A stretch of DNA of 36,627 bases from contig DDTJ01000040.1 in assembly GCA_002344525.1 (NCBI GenBank), positions 1 through 36,627 of the forward strand, in the 5' to 3' direction. The translations under genes and the position numbers were made by a program. Within the stretch, counting starts at the first letter, position 1; every line of letters begins with the position of its first letter. Under the pieces are notes generated by a model, which was not told where the DNA came from, made no database searches, and saw only the letters and a program-made list of their open reading frames with translations. The stretch is from Akkermansiaceae bacterium UBA2367 (lineage in GTDB: Bacteria > Verrucomicrobiota > Verrucomicrobiia > Verrucomicrobiales > DEV007). Shown one piece after another: positions 24,348 to 32,113 of this stretch.

Positions 24348-25703
24348 TCACGAAATTTGCCCAACGAACTCCCGCAAGCGTCGCAACACGGCCTCCTTCC
24401 CGAGCAGGGCGAGCATCGGCGCGAGGTCGGCTCCGCTGGCGCTGCCGGTGGTCGCGACTCGGCAGGGGAGCATCAGGGCACCCATCTTCGAGCCGAGTCC
24501 TTCGGCGGCGGATTGCACGGCGGCCTTGATCCCTTCGGCGGTCCACTCGTCCGTGGCGGCAAAGGCCGTTTCAAGGGCGGTGATCGTTTGGGGCAGGTCG
24601 GCCCGCTCCTTCACCTTCGCCACGGCGGCCTCGTCGTAGGTCGCGGCGTCGGCGAAGATCGTGCCGATGATGCCGGGGAGCTCGGCGAGGGTCTGGACGC
24701 GCTCGCGGGCGAGGCCGAGGGCCTCGGGCACACGCGGATCGGCGGGATCGATGCCTGCTTTCGCGAGGAAGGGCGCGGCTTGCCCGGCGAGCTCCGCCGG
24801 GGCGAGGCGCTTGAGGTGCTCCCCGTTGACCCAGCGGCATTTGCCGTAGTCGAACTTCGAGTTCGAGCTGTTCACTCCGGAGAGGTCGAAGCGCTCGACC
24901 AGTTCGGCCATGCTGAAAATCTCCTGGTCGTCCTTCGCGGACCAGCCGAGCAGGGCCATGTAGTTAGCCACGCCGGAGGGGAGGAAGCCGCCCTCCTGAT
25001 ATTCGTGGATCAGGGCGCCCTGGTCGCGCTTGCTCATTTTCGTGCCGCTGGGGTTCAGGTTCAGCGGGATATGGGCGAAGCGCGGAGGCGTCGCGCCGAG
25101 CGCCCCGAAGAGGGCGAGGTGCTTCGGGGTGTTGGAGAGGTGGTCTTCGCCCCGGATGACGTGGGTGATGCCCATCTCAAGGTCGTCGACGACGTTGACG
25201 AAATGGAAGATGTAGCCGCCGTTGGGCCGCCGGATGACGAGGTCGGGGTTCGCCTCGACTTCGCGTTTCAATTCGGCGTCGTAGCGACGCGAGCCGGCCT
25301 CCTTCAGATTCGTCGAGACTTCGCCGCAGACGAGGTCGGAGACGGTGAGGATCTTGTCGGGAACGCGGAAGCGGATCGCGCCCTCGTCCTCGTAGACGAG
25401 ACCCGCGGCGTCGAGCTTCGCGAGATAGCGGTCGTAGATCTCCCGGCGTTCGCTTTGGAAATAGGGGACATGGGGGCCGCCGGCGCCGGGGCCTTCGTCC
25501 CAGTCGAGCCCGAGCCAGCGCAGCCCGTCGAGGATGACCCGCATCGACTCGGCGGTGCTGCGCTCCGCATCGGTGTCCTCGACGCGCAGGAGGAAGCTCC
25601 CGCCGTGGCGGCGGGCGTAGAGCCAGTTGTAGAGCGCGGTGCGGGCGCCGCCGATGTGGAGGAATCCGGTCGGCGAGGGGGCGAAGCGGGTGCGGACGGT
25701 CAT
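24348..25703 (-). CDS. gltX: Glutamyl-tRNA synthetase
   Basis: The 451-residue class I synthetase attaches glutamate to tRNA(Glu). The start RTRFAPSPTGFLHIGGARTA contains the HIGH-type motif HIGG at 16-19, the zinc-less linker region follows, GEDHLSNTPKHLALF marks the active site (185-199), and KMSKR is at 222-226. The C-terminal anticodon-binding helices end at GQIS. Length is slightly under the E. coli enzyme (471). ATG 25703 precedes the catalytic fold directly; an upstream in-frame ATG (25760) adds a non-conserved stretch. It is the last of four leftward genes (thioredoxin-like, DegP-like, GNAT-like, gltX), 75 bases after the third, so it may have its own promoter. Confidence 0.97.
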   Translation of the reverse strand: MTVRTRFAPSPTGFLHIGGARTALYNWLYARRHGGSFLLRVEDTDAERSTAESMRVILDGLRWLGLDWDEGPGAGGPHVPYFQSERREIYDRYLAKLDAAGLVYEDEGAIRFRVPDKILTVSDLVCGEVSTNLKEAGSRRYDAELKREVEANPDLVIRRPNGGYIFHFVNVVDDLEMGITHVIRGEDHLSNTPKHLALFGALGATPPRFAHIPLNLNPSGTKMSKRDQGALIHEYQEGGFLPSGVANYMALLGWSAKDDQEIFSMAELVERFDLSGVNSSNSKFDYGKCRWVNGEHLKRLAPAELAGQAAPFLAKAGIDPADPRVPEALGLARERVQTLAELPGIIGTIFADAATYDEAAVAKVKERADLPQTITALETAFAATDEWTAEGIKAAVQSAAEGLGSKMGALMLPCRVATTGSASGADLAPMLALLGKEAVLRRLREFVGQIS

Positions 25704-25778
25704 GGCGGGGAAGGTGGCGCAAGCCGGGCGATGGTCAATCCTTTCGATGGCACTTTCCACGGTCGCGTTTCCATTCGC

Positions 25779-26750
25779 TCATCGACCGATCCAGAACAGG
25801 ACGACGCGCTCCTCGCGGCGGTCGGCCCATCGCTCCTTGTAGGGGGCCACCATGCCGAGGTCGTAGGTCGCGACGCCCTCGGCGGCGCGGAGGCGGAGGT
25901 TCTCAAGCTGGAGGCGGTTGCCGAGGCCGAGATCGCGCGCTTCTTCGAGGTAGCTCATTTGCAGGCCCCGGTAGGTGGTTCCGCAAACCCCGCCGAAGAT
26001 GTGCGCGAGATCGACGCCGCCGCGGCGGGCGAAGAGGAGGCGGAGCCCGCCGACGGCGTGCAATCCGTCGAGCAAGGCGCGGTAGAAGGCGGCGTAGCCG
26101 GGCATCTGGAAGATGTCGGTCCCCTCGCGCCATTTGTAGCTGCCGCGCTGGATCGCGAGGAGGCGGTCGAAGAGGGAGGCGGGGTTTTCGCGCGAGGCGT
26201 CCACGATTTCGAGGCCGGGGATTTCCGCCTCGGCGGCACGAAGGGTGCGGCGGAATTTCTTCGACCGCCGTGCCAGCCAAGCCTCGACGCCGTCGGCGAG
26301 GTCGATGAGCATGACGTCCGAACCGGGATGTTCGCGCAGGCCGCGCCCGGTGGTGTGGAGCGTGCGCAGCGCCCGGTGCATGGCCCCGTCGCGGACGAGA
26401 CCGCTGAGGACGATCGCGAGGGGGGCGCCGCCGTCCGGATTCCCGGCGGCGATGGCGTCGTGGACGAGGGCGGTCGCGGCCTGCGGGTCTCCGGCGAGGG
26501 GGCATCCGAACATCCAGGCGGCTTCGAGGGGGAAGAGGATGCGGGGCTGATCCAGCTCGGCACCGACGAGCCAAGCTCCGTCGCGTTCGAGGAGGAGGTG
26601 CCCCGTCGCGCTCGCTTCATGGAGGCGGTCGTGGGCGGCGAGCTGCCAGAGAGGGGCGGAGCAAAAGGCGTCGATCCCCGGGGTCGCGGCCACGGCGGCG
26701 GCGTGCCCGGCGGCTCGCGACCGGTATTCGGCGAGGCTGAGCCGATTCAT
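25779..26750 (-). CDS. GNAT/FemAB-like acyltransferase
   Basis: The 323-residue soluble protein looks like a two-lobed GNAT of the Acetyltransf_6/FemAB type. The N-lobe covers residues 1-160. The C-lobe has RRSKKFRRTLRAAEAEI (162-178), LAIQRGSYKWREG (203-215), then AHIFGGVCGTTYRGLQMSY and GNRLQLENLRLRAAEGVATYD, followed by Y-K-E-R-W near 300. Such proteins add an acyl or aminoacyl group to peptidoglycan, polysaccharide or small-molecule precursors; the acceptor is unknown. It starts 19 bases after the DegP-like gene stop and is probably in the same operon. No membrane span or signal was seen. Confidence 0.7.
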   Translation of the reverse strand: MNRLSLAEYRSRAAGHAAAVAATPGIDAFCSAPLWQLAAHDRLHEASATGHLLLERDGAWLVGAELDQPRILFPLEAAWMFGCPLAGDPQAATALVHDAIAAGNPDGGAPLAIVLSGLVRDGAMHRALRTLHTTGRGLREHPGSDVMLIDLADGVEAWLARRSKKFRRTLRAAEAEIPGLEIVDASRENPASLFDRLLAIQRGSYKWREGTDIFQMPGYAAFYRALLDGLHAVGGLRLLFARRGGVDLAHIFGGVCGTTYRGLQMSYLEEARDLGLGNRLQLENLRLRAAEGVATYDLGMVAPYKERWADRREERVVLFWIGR

Positions 26751-26769
26751 GGCCGGCGCGGCGGCGGTC

Positions 26770-28350
26770 TCACGGATTGAGGACGGCCCGGAAGATCCGC
26801 CCTTCCCGGCTCAGGACCATGACCGAGGTCTTGTTCTGCGGGATCGACGCGAGGAGGTCGTGGAAGGTGGCCACGTCGGTGACGGGGGTCTGGTTGATGC
26901 GGTGGATGAGGTCGCCGGGCTGGAGGCGGCTGGAGGCCTGGGTTCCGGCTTTCACTCCGGTGATGACGATGGCGGGGACGCCCTCGGGCAGGGCGAGGGC
27001 CTCGCGCTGCGTGGCGTCGAGGTTGGCGACGGCGATGCCGAGGGCGTCGGCGATGGCTTGGCCGTTTGCGGCGGTGTCGGCGCGCAACTTGAGGGTGTTC
27101 GTGTCGGACTTGGCGATGGCCTGCACCGCAGCCTCCAGCGACTCGCCCTTGCGGAGGAGGACGAGGTCGGCGACTTCGCCCGCTTTCTTCGCGCGGATGC
27201 GGGAGAGGGTCTCGTCGGCGTTGCGGATGGCCTTGCCGTCGAATTTCACGATCACGTCGCCGGGTTTCAGCCCCGCCTCCTCGGCCGGGGAGCCTTTGGC
27301 GACGTCGGTGATCAGGGCCCCTTGGGTGCTGGCGAGGCCGAGGGCGATGGCGTAGTTCCGAGAGAGGTTGTCCACTTCGAGGCCGAGGTAGCCGCGGATG
27401 AGGGGCCGTCCGAGGACGATGGCCTCGAAGACGTCCTTCGCCTCCTTGGCGGGGATGGCGAGGCCGATGCCCTGCCAGACGCGCACGTCCTCCTGCCCGG
27501 TGAAGATGGCGACGTTGATCCCGATGATCTCGCCGCGGACATTGACGAGCGGTCCGCCGGAGTTGCCGGGGTTGATGACCGCGTCGGTCTGGAAATACTC
27601 GTTGGCCCCGTCGCTGAGCTCGCGCTGCTTCGCGCTGATGATGCCTTGGGTGACGGTCTCGCTGAGGCCGAAGGGGTTGCCCACGGCGAGGACCATCTCG
27701 CCGACGCGGACGGCGTCGGAATCGCCGAAGGCGAGGGGGCGCAGGTCCGGGAGGGCGCCGCCTTCGGGGGCCTTCAACAGGAGCACGGCGATGTCGACGT
27801 TGGGATCGCTGCCGACCCACTCGGCGTCGTATTGGCTGCCGTCGTGGAGGGTCACGCGGATGGCGTCGACGCCGGCGACGACGTGGTGGTTCGTGACGAT
27901 GTGGCCTTGCTCCGTGACGATGACGCCCGAGCCGAGGCCGGGGGCGGCGTAGCTCTCGTTGCGCCGGTAGCCGAAGAAGCCGAAGGGGTCGGTCGGGACG
28001 ACGCGGGTGACATTCACGTTCGTGGTCGTGTCGATGCTGACGACGGAGGGCACGACGGCGTCGGTCAGGTCGGAGACGGCGCGGTTGACCTCCTGGAGGA
28101 CGTCGAGGCTGTTCAGATCGAGGGGCTCGGCGCGGAGGAGGGTGGGGGGGGAGCCTTGGGCGAGGAGGGGCCGCTCCGCCGCGACCGCGGAGCCGGGCGG
28201 TCGCTTCCGCAGCAGGTCGAGGAGGTCGTAGCGACCGTCTTCATCGACGACGGAGAAGTAGAGGGAGCCGGAGAACGCGCCGATGGCGGCGACGGCGAGG
28301 AGGTGGAGGAGGAGACGGGCCATGGAGGTTCGTGGGAAGGTGGGCTTCAT
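26770..28350 (-). CDS. DegP/DegQ-type serine protease with two PDZ domains
   Basis: The 526-residue protein has one N-terminal membrane span (about 11-33), which anchors it or acts as a signal. A trypsin-like domain follows with the triad His156 (TNHHVV), Asp186 (PNVDIAVL) and Ser264 (INPGNSGGPL). PDZ1 is at about 318-405 (IRGYLGLEV, AGLKPGDVIVKFDGK) and PDZ2 at about 430-520 (GVKAGTQASSRLQPGDLIHRI). HtrA proteases clear misfolded envelope proteins. The start is fixed by an ATGA overlap (28347-28350) with the stop of the upstream thioredoxin-like gene, which shows translational coupling; a second ATG at 28323 is possible. The span and the two PDZs make it DegQ/DegS-like in layout. Confidence 0.95.
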   Translation of the reverse strand: MKPTFPRTSMARLLLHLLAVAAIGAFSGSLYFSVVDEDGRYDLLDLLRKRPPGSAVAAERPLLAQGSPPTLLRAEPLDLNSLDVLQEVNRAVSDLTDAVVPSVVSIDTTTNVNVTRVVPTDPFGFFGYRRNESYAAPGLGSGVIVTEQGHIVTNHHVVAGVDAIRVTLHDGSQYDAEWVGSDPNVDIAVLLLKAPEGGALPDLRPLAFGDSDAVRVGEMVLAVGNPFGLSETVTQGIISAKQRELSDGANEYFQTDAVINPGNSGGPLVNVRGEIIGINVAIFTGQEDVRVWQGIGLAIPAKEAKDVFEAIVLGRPLIRGYLGLEVDNLSRNYAIALGLASTQGALITDVAKGSPAEEAGLKPGDVIVKFDGKAIRNADETLSRIRAKKAGEVADLVLLRKGESLEAAVQAIAKSDTNTLKLRADTAANGQAIADALGIAVANLDATQREALALPEGVPAIVITGVKAGTQASSRLQPGDLIHRINQTPVTDVATFHDLLASIPQNKTSVMVLSREGRIFRAVLNP

Positions 28351-29291
28351 TGCCCCGGCGTCTTGGCGAGAGCGGGGAAGGACTCCACCAATCTCTGATC
28401 GTCGGGCGCGAGGTCGTTGATGGGCACAGTCCATTTCACGCCGACGGCGTCCTGGAGGACGGCGCGGCTGGCGTCGCGCTCGACGAAGCGGGCGAAAACG
28501 AGTTTGCCGAGGTAGTTCGACCAGTCGCGGTAGCCGCGCGACACGAGCTCCGCCTTCCGTCCCTCGATGGAGACGAGGACGGGGTGGCAGGCGGCGACGA
28601 GCCGGTTGAAGTAATCGACGGGGCGGCCGCTGCGGTAGCCGCGGATGCCGCGCTCGACCTCGCCGTTCGGGTTGAAGATGAGGACGTTGGGATAGCCCTT
28701 GACCTTGAACTTCTCCTTGATGCGGCGCAGGGCGTCGGGGGCGTCGGTGATGTTCTGGGGGTAGTTGAGGTAGCAGATGACGAGGTTCTCCTTCACGTAG
28801 TCGTTGAAGCTCTTCGTGGCGAAGACCTCCTGCGAGAGGGCCATGCCTTGGGCGTTCCACGAACCGGTGAAGAGGAGCATCAGGGGCCGCTGCTCGCGCT
28901 GGGCCCGCTCGAAGGCATGGCGGGGATCGATCTCCCACCAGGCGCACTCGGGGTCGTCGGGATAGACGGGGACTCGCTCGGGCCGCTGGGCTTCGATGAG
29001 GCCACTTCGGGCCTGGCTCCCCGAAACCGTGGCTCCTTTCGGAACCGGAGCGGCAGGGGCGGGAGCGGCGGCGTTGGGGGGCGCGGAGGGGATGGAATCG
29101 GGCGGGATGGCGATCATGGCCGGTGGCGCCGGCGCGAGACCGGTGTCGCCCGGCTCGACCGGGGAAGCCACGAGGGGAGGCGCGGTGGGGGAGGACGGCG
29201 GGGCGATGCGGCCCGCGTCCTGGGCGGAAAGCGTCGCCGCGCAAGCCAAGGCGGCCAGCGCACCGCAGGCGATGGAAGGGAGGCGCTTCAT
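28347..29291 (-). CDS. Exported thioredoxin-like protein lacking CxxC, with SHD1-like tail
   Basis: The 314-residue precursor has a Sec signal (MKRLPSIACGALAALACAAT, cleavage near LSA-Q), a Pro/Ala-rich linker (about 30-115), a thioredoxin fold (about 118-235) and a C-terminal domain. Where DsbD-gamma/thioredoxin_7 proteins have WCxxC, this has SWNAQGM (144-150): both cysteines are gone. The cis-proline turn (GYPNVLIF, 199-206) remains. The last 60 residues (RGYRDWSNYLGKLVFARFV, then VPINDLAPDDQRLV) look like an SHD1 domain, common in PVC envelope proteins. It cannot be a disulfide oxidoreductase, so a chaperone or binding role beside the coupled DegP-type protease is likely. Stop and next start overlap as ATGA. 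Confidence 0.75.
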   Translation of the reverse strand: MKRLPSIACGALAALACAATLSAQDAGRIAPPSSPTAPPLVASPVEPGDTGLAPAPPAMIAIPPDSIPSAPPNAAAPAPAAPVPKGATVSGSQARSGLIEAQRPERVPVYPDDPECAWWEIDPRHAFERAQREQRPLMLLFTGSWNAQGMALSQEVFATKSFNDYVKENLVICYLNYPQNITDAPDALRRIKEKFKVKGYPNVLIFNPNGEVERGIRGYRSGRPVDYFNRLVAACHPVLVSIEGRKAELVSRGYRDWSNYLGKLVFARFVERDASRAVLQDAVGVKWTVPINDLAPDDQRLVESFPALAKTPGQ

Positions 29292-29301
29292 CGAACCCGG
29301 T

Positions 29302-29330
29302 AAAGTAGCAAAATCCCGGTGATTTGACAG
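29302..29330 (-). promoter_or_regulatory. Candidate promoter of the thioredoxin-like/DegP operon
   Basis: Read leftward, CTGTCA (29325-29330) and TACTTT (29302-29307) are separated by 17 bases, an acceptable -35/-10 pair. The predicted start would fall only a few bases before the ATG at 29291, so the leader would be very short. No Shine-Dalgarno is seen between them. Moderate match only. Confidence 0.35.
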
Positions 29331-29413
29331 GAAAATCGACAGGGACAGCGGCGGTCCGCGTTCGCGAAGGTAGGCTGTGCTTGTAGCGGGAAGAGGGTGG
29401 TTCCGGGTGATTC

Positions 29414-29440
29414 TTGACTAATTGGATAGTCCGGTATACA
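29414..29440 (+). promoter_or_regulatory. Candidate promoter giving a leaderless AAA ATPase message
   Basis: TTGACT (29414-29419) and TATACA (29435-29440) are strong -35 and -10 matches in an AT-rich stretch, with a short 15-base spacer. The expected transcription start, about seven bases on, coincides with the ATG at 29448, and no ribosome-binding site precedes that ATG. This suggests a leaderless transcript. Confidence 0.5.
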
Positions 29441-29447
29441 AATAGCC

Positions 29448-30671
29448 ATGACAGCCTCCGTAACCACTCCCGCTATCCCGCCGGAACCTGTCCGCCGAGT
29501 CGCGATGGAAGCCGCGCGGGAGAGGTTGGCGGGCTTCCCCGTGCTCACCGTCATCGGCCCCCGGCAATCTGGAAAGACCACGCTCTCCCGGATGCTGCTG
29601 CCGGATGCCCCTTATTTCTCTCTGGAGGATCCCGACACCCGCTCCTTCGCCACGGAGGATCCGCGCGGCTTCCTCCGCCAAGTCGCCGATGGTGCCATCC
29701 TCGACGAGGTCCAGCGCGTCCCCGCCCTCTTCTCCTACCTGCAGGGCGTCGTCGATGCCGGACGGCGCATGGGCCGTTTCATCCTCACGGGGTCGAGCCA
29801 GTTCGAGTTGGTCGAATCGATCACCCAGAGTTTGGCCGGTCGCTCCTCGATGCTCACCCTGCTGCCCTTCTCCCTTGGCGAACTCCAGTCCGCCGACAGG
29901 GCTCCGGCGACGGTGGACCAGCTTCTCTACGCCGGATTGTTCCCGCCCGTCCATGATCGTCCGGTCGAGCCGGCGGTCTGGCTCCAAGACTACGTCGCCA
30001 CCTATCTTGAACGCGACGTGCGGCAGATTCTCAACATCCAGGACCTCGCCGCCTTCCAGCGCTTCGTCCAGCTCTGCGTCGGCCGCATCGGTCAGCTCCT
30101 CAATGTCTCGTCCCTCGCCACCGACGCCGGTATCAGCCGAGTCACCGCCAATGCTTGGCTTTCGGTCCTTCAGGCGAGCCATTTGGCCTTTTTCGTCCAG
30201 CCTTGGTTCAGCAACCTCTCCAAGCGTCTCATCAAAGCTCCCAAGCTCTACTTCTGCGACTCCGGTCTCGCCGCGTGGCTCCTCGGCGTCCGCCAGCCCG
30301 GCCACCTCACCGCCCATCCCCAGCGCGGGGCGCTGTTTGAGAACTGGGTCATGACCGAGTTGCTCAAGGCCCAGGCCAACCGTGGTCTCAAACCCTCCCT
30401 CCATTTCCTTCGCGACAGGCAGGGGCGAGAAGTGGACGCTCTCGTCGAAACCGGGCCTACGGCCATCCAAGCCATCGAGGTGAAGTCCGGCGAAACCATC
30501 GCCTCCGATTTTTTCAACGGCCTCGACTACTGGCAGGGGAATCTCCCCGGACGCGAGTTGAGTCCGTGGCTCGTCTACGGCGGAGGCAGCCGCCAAGACC
30601 GCCGCCAAGCCACCGTCCTGCCATGGGACCAACTCTCGCCGCTGATCCAGCGCGTGGGGGGAGGGGGGTGA
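29448..30671 (+). CDS. AAA ATPase with DUF4143-type C-terminus
   Basis: The 407-residue protein has an AAA_14 ATPase domain: Walker A GPRQSGKTT (37-45), Walker B AILDEVQ (83-89) and sensor-like LTGSSQFE (113-120). Its C-terminal half is of DUF4143 type, with a helix-turn-helix-like part (LATDAGISRVTANAWLSVLQ) and a nuclease-like core, REVDALVE followed by AIEVKSGE, resembling PD-(D/E)xK enzymes. The biological role of these widely transferred single-gene ATPases is unknown; links to toxin-antitoxin and mobile DNA have been suggested. It is divergent from the thioredoxin-like operon and has an AT-rich promoter unlike its surroundings, which fits acquisition by transfer. Confidence 0.92.
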   Translation: MTASVTTPAIPPEPVRRVAMEAARERLAGFPVLTVIGPRQSGKTTLSRMLLPDAPYFSLEDPDTRSFATEDPRGFLRQVADGAILDEVQRVPALFSYLQGVVDAGRRMGRFILTGSSQFELVESITQSLAGRSSMLTLLPFSLGELQSADRAPATVDQLLYAGLFPPVHDRPVEPAVWLQDYVATYLERDVRQILNIQDLAAFQRFVQLCVGRIGQLLNVSSLATDAGISRVTANAWLSVLQASHLAFFVQPWFSNLSKRLIKAPKLYFCDSGLAAWLLGVRQPGHLTAHPQRGALFENWVMTELLKAQANRGLKPSLHFLRDRQGREVDALVETGPTAIQAIEVKSGETIASDFFNGLDYWQGNLPGRELSPWLVYGGGSRQDRRQATVLPWDQLSPLIQRVGGGG

Positions 30672-30698
30672 TGTGAATGCCGGCTCTCCTTGGGCTAC

Positions 30699-30713
30699 CT
30701 GCCGCTACGGCAG
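30699..30713. terminator. Small hairpin between convergent genes
   Basis: CTGCCG-CTA-CGGCAG is a perfect six-base-pair stem whose loop contains the stop codon of the leftward membrane-protein gene. It lies 28 bases past the stop of the rightward ATPase gene. No T-run follows on either strand, so termination is only a possibility. The adjacent CGGCTCTCCTTGG (30681-30693) matches 5921-5933. Confidence 0.3.
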
Positions 30714-31202
30714 TTCGGGCGAATGGGGGAATTCGCCGCCGAACAAGGCCTTCGCCGTGAAGAGCGCGAAGCTGGCGATCCCGTAGCCCAAGCCCAGCAC
30801 GACCCCGAAATCGACCAAGCCCCGCCATGGGGTCGGCAGGTGGCGCACCAGCAGCACGAGGAGGACGATCCCAAAGGTGAGGCTGATCGCCGTGATCCGC
30901 GTCCGCCTCTTCGCGTGGAAATAGCCCATGCAGAACGCCGGGGCGAGGAGGACGTGGAGCGGTCGGGGATGGTCGCGCAGATGGCGGACGCGGGCCGCCG
31001 TGCGGGGAGAGAATTTTTTCTGGAAGCCACGGTAGCCCTCGGCCACGAGCATGAAGATCGCGAAGCCGACGAGAAAGGCCCACTGCCCCCAAGTCAACGG
31101 CGATTGGAAGGCCTCCGCCGCCCTCGGCGCGAGCCGCCAGATCGCGCAACCGAGCAAAGCGGCCACGCCCGAAAATCCCCACAGAGCGCCAAAGGTTCCC
31201 AT
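30705..31202 (-). CDS. Multi-span membrane protein of unknown function
   Basis: The 165-residue product has four to five hydrophobic segments: ALWGFSGVAALLGCAIW near the N-terminus, WAFLVGFAIFMLVAEGY, VLLAPAFCMGYF, ITAISLTFGIVLLVLLV and ALFTAKALFGG. Between them are basic loops (HAKRRTRI, KKFSPRTAARVRH), which put those loops in the cytoplasm. I do not recognise the family. The ATG at 31202 is the start used; an in-frame start at 31289 would add 29 non-hydrophobic residues. It converges on the AAA ATPase gene across a 33-base gap. Confidence 0.65.
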   Translation of the reverse strand: MGTFGALWGFSGVAALLGCAIWRLAPRAAEAFQSPLTWGQWAFLVGFAIFMLVAEGYRGFQKKFSPRTAARVRHLRDHPRPLHVLLAPAFCMGYFHAKRRTRITAISLTFGIVLLVLLVRHLPTPWRGLVDFGVVLGLGYGIASFALFTAKALFGGEFPHSPELP

Positions 31203-31280
31203 GACGCGCCCACTGTCACGCAGCGGTTGCTTTTGTAAACTTGGAATGGAGCAGGGAGTTGAGATGACCGGAATCTTCAA

Positions 31281-31314
31281 GTCTCTCAACTCTCAACTAC
31301 CGACTCTCAACCAA
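31281..31314. repeat. CTCTCAAC short direct repeats
   Basis: Three copies of the octamer CTCTCAAC lie in 34 bases; the first two are back to back and overlap, and the third follows after a short spacer (ACCGA). They sit just beyond the stop of the leftward one-span protein gene. The pattern is low-complexity and has no evident coding role. The surrounding gap (31203-31320) holds nothing else I can support. Confidence 0.45.
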
Positions 31315-31320
31315 CCCGCC

Positions 31321-31959
31321 TCACGCCGCCACCGCTACGTCCTCGGGCATGGCTTCCACCTTGCCGACCGCCTCCCGCTCCAGCGAGTCGAGGGCGGCGA
31401 AGCCGGATTCGATCCCTGTCACCAAGGAGGCGAGCGCCTCAAGTCCGGCGTCGACGCGGTCAAACTGCTCGGCGACGGCATCCCCCAGCAGCTCGCGCAA
31501 AGTTCGCGGCGGGGCCGCTTCCTCCGTGAACGGCTCGAACTCCAGAGTCTCTTCCGCTGCGATCGCGGCCATGGTTTCCGCGACTTCCTCCGCTTCCACC
31601 ACGGCCTCCTCGACGAGTTCCGGGGCGAAGATCACTGGCTCCGTCCGCTCCACGGGCGACGAGCGCATCAGCTTGGCGAGACCGGCGGCGGCCTCCTGCA
31701 GCTCGTCGAGATACATCCGGTCCCGCTCGTCGGACGGCTCTTGCTTGGCGGCGCAGCCGAGACGAAGAAAAGGCTCCTGCTCCTTTTCCGCTTCCGGCGA
31801 CTCCTCCTCCACCGGGACCGCGACCGAGGGGAGGCTCCAATCGACCGGAGCGTGATGCGAGGATTTCTCCCGCGAGCGGGAGGCGAAACGCGCGTAAAGC
31901 ATGGCGCCCGCGAGCAGCAGCAGCACGGCGATGAGGAGGAGGTAGCCCAGAGTGTTCAT
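31321..31959 (-). CDS. One-span, acidic protein of unknown function
   Basis: The 212-residue protein has one N-terminal membrane span (LGYLLLIAVLLLLAGAMLYA, 4-23), a short basic stretch (RFASRSREK) that places the rest in the cytoplasm, and a strongly acidic, Ala/Glu-rich body with likely helical or coiled-coil parts (LDELQEAAAGLAKLM, DAVAEQFDRVDAGLEALASL). No catalytic motif or known domain was recognised. The layout recalls adaptor proteins of the inner membrane. The next gene, the rhomboid protease, is divergent across about 150 bases. Confidence 0.6.
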   Translation of the reverse strand: MNTLGYLLLIAVLLLLAGAMLYARFASRSREKSSHHAPVDWSLPSVAVPVEEESPEAEKEQEPFLRLGCAAKQEPSDERDRMYLDELQEAAAGLAKLMRSSPVERTEPVIFAPELVEEAVVEAEEVAETMAAIAAEETLEFEPFTEEAAPPRTLRELLGDAVAEQFDRVDAGLEALASLVTGIESGFAALDSLEREAVGKVEAMPEDVAVAA

Positions 31960-32059
31960 GTCGATGACATGATCATCAAGAAATCCTAGATACTTTCAAC
32001 CCCAAAATATCGAGATTTTTTCCTTTCCCTGTCCTCCCGCCTTGCCCAAAAGCCCCGAA

Positions 32060-32096
32060 GCGGCGTAATTTGCGCCGCACGGGCCATCCTGCCCGT
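32060..32096 (+). promoter_or_regulatory. Twin hairpins in the rhomboid gene leader
   Basis: Two stems stand back to back 17 bases before the rhomboid ATG: GCGGCG-TAATTTG-CGCCGC (32060-32078) and ACGGGC-CATCCT-GCCCGT (32079-32096). The second is the same palindrome, read in the other direction and with one extra loop base, that occurs twice inside the Ser/Thr kinase gene at 36165-36183 and 36283-36299. They could shape translation of the rhomboid mRNA or be inserted repeats. Confidence 0.55.
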
Positions 32097-32113
32097 CCCG
32101 TTTCCCACTCCCG

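Noticed and set aside
24357..26780. Long plus-strand open frame opposite gltX and the GNAT-like gene
   Set aside because: Antisense shadow; gltX motifs decide the strand.
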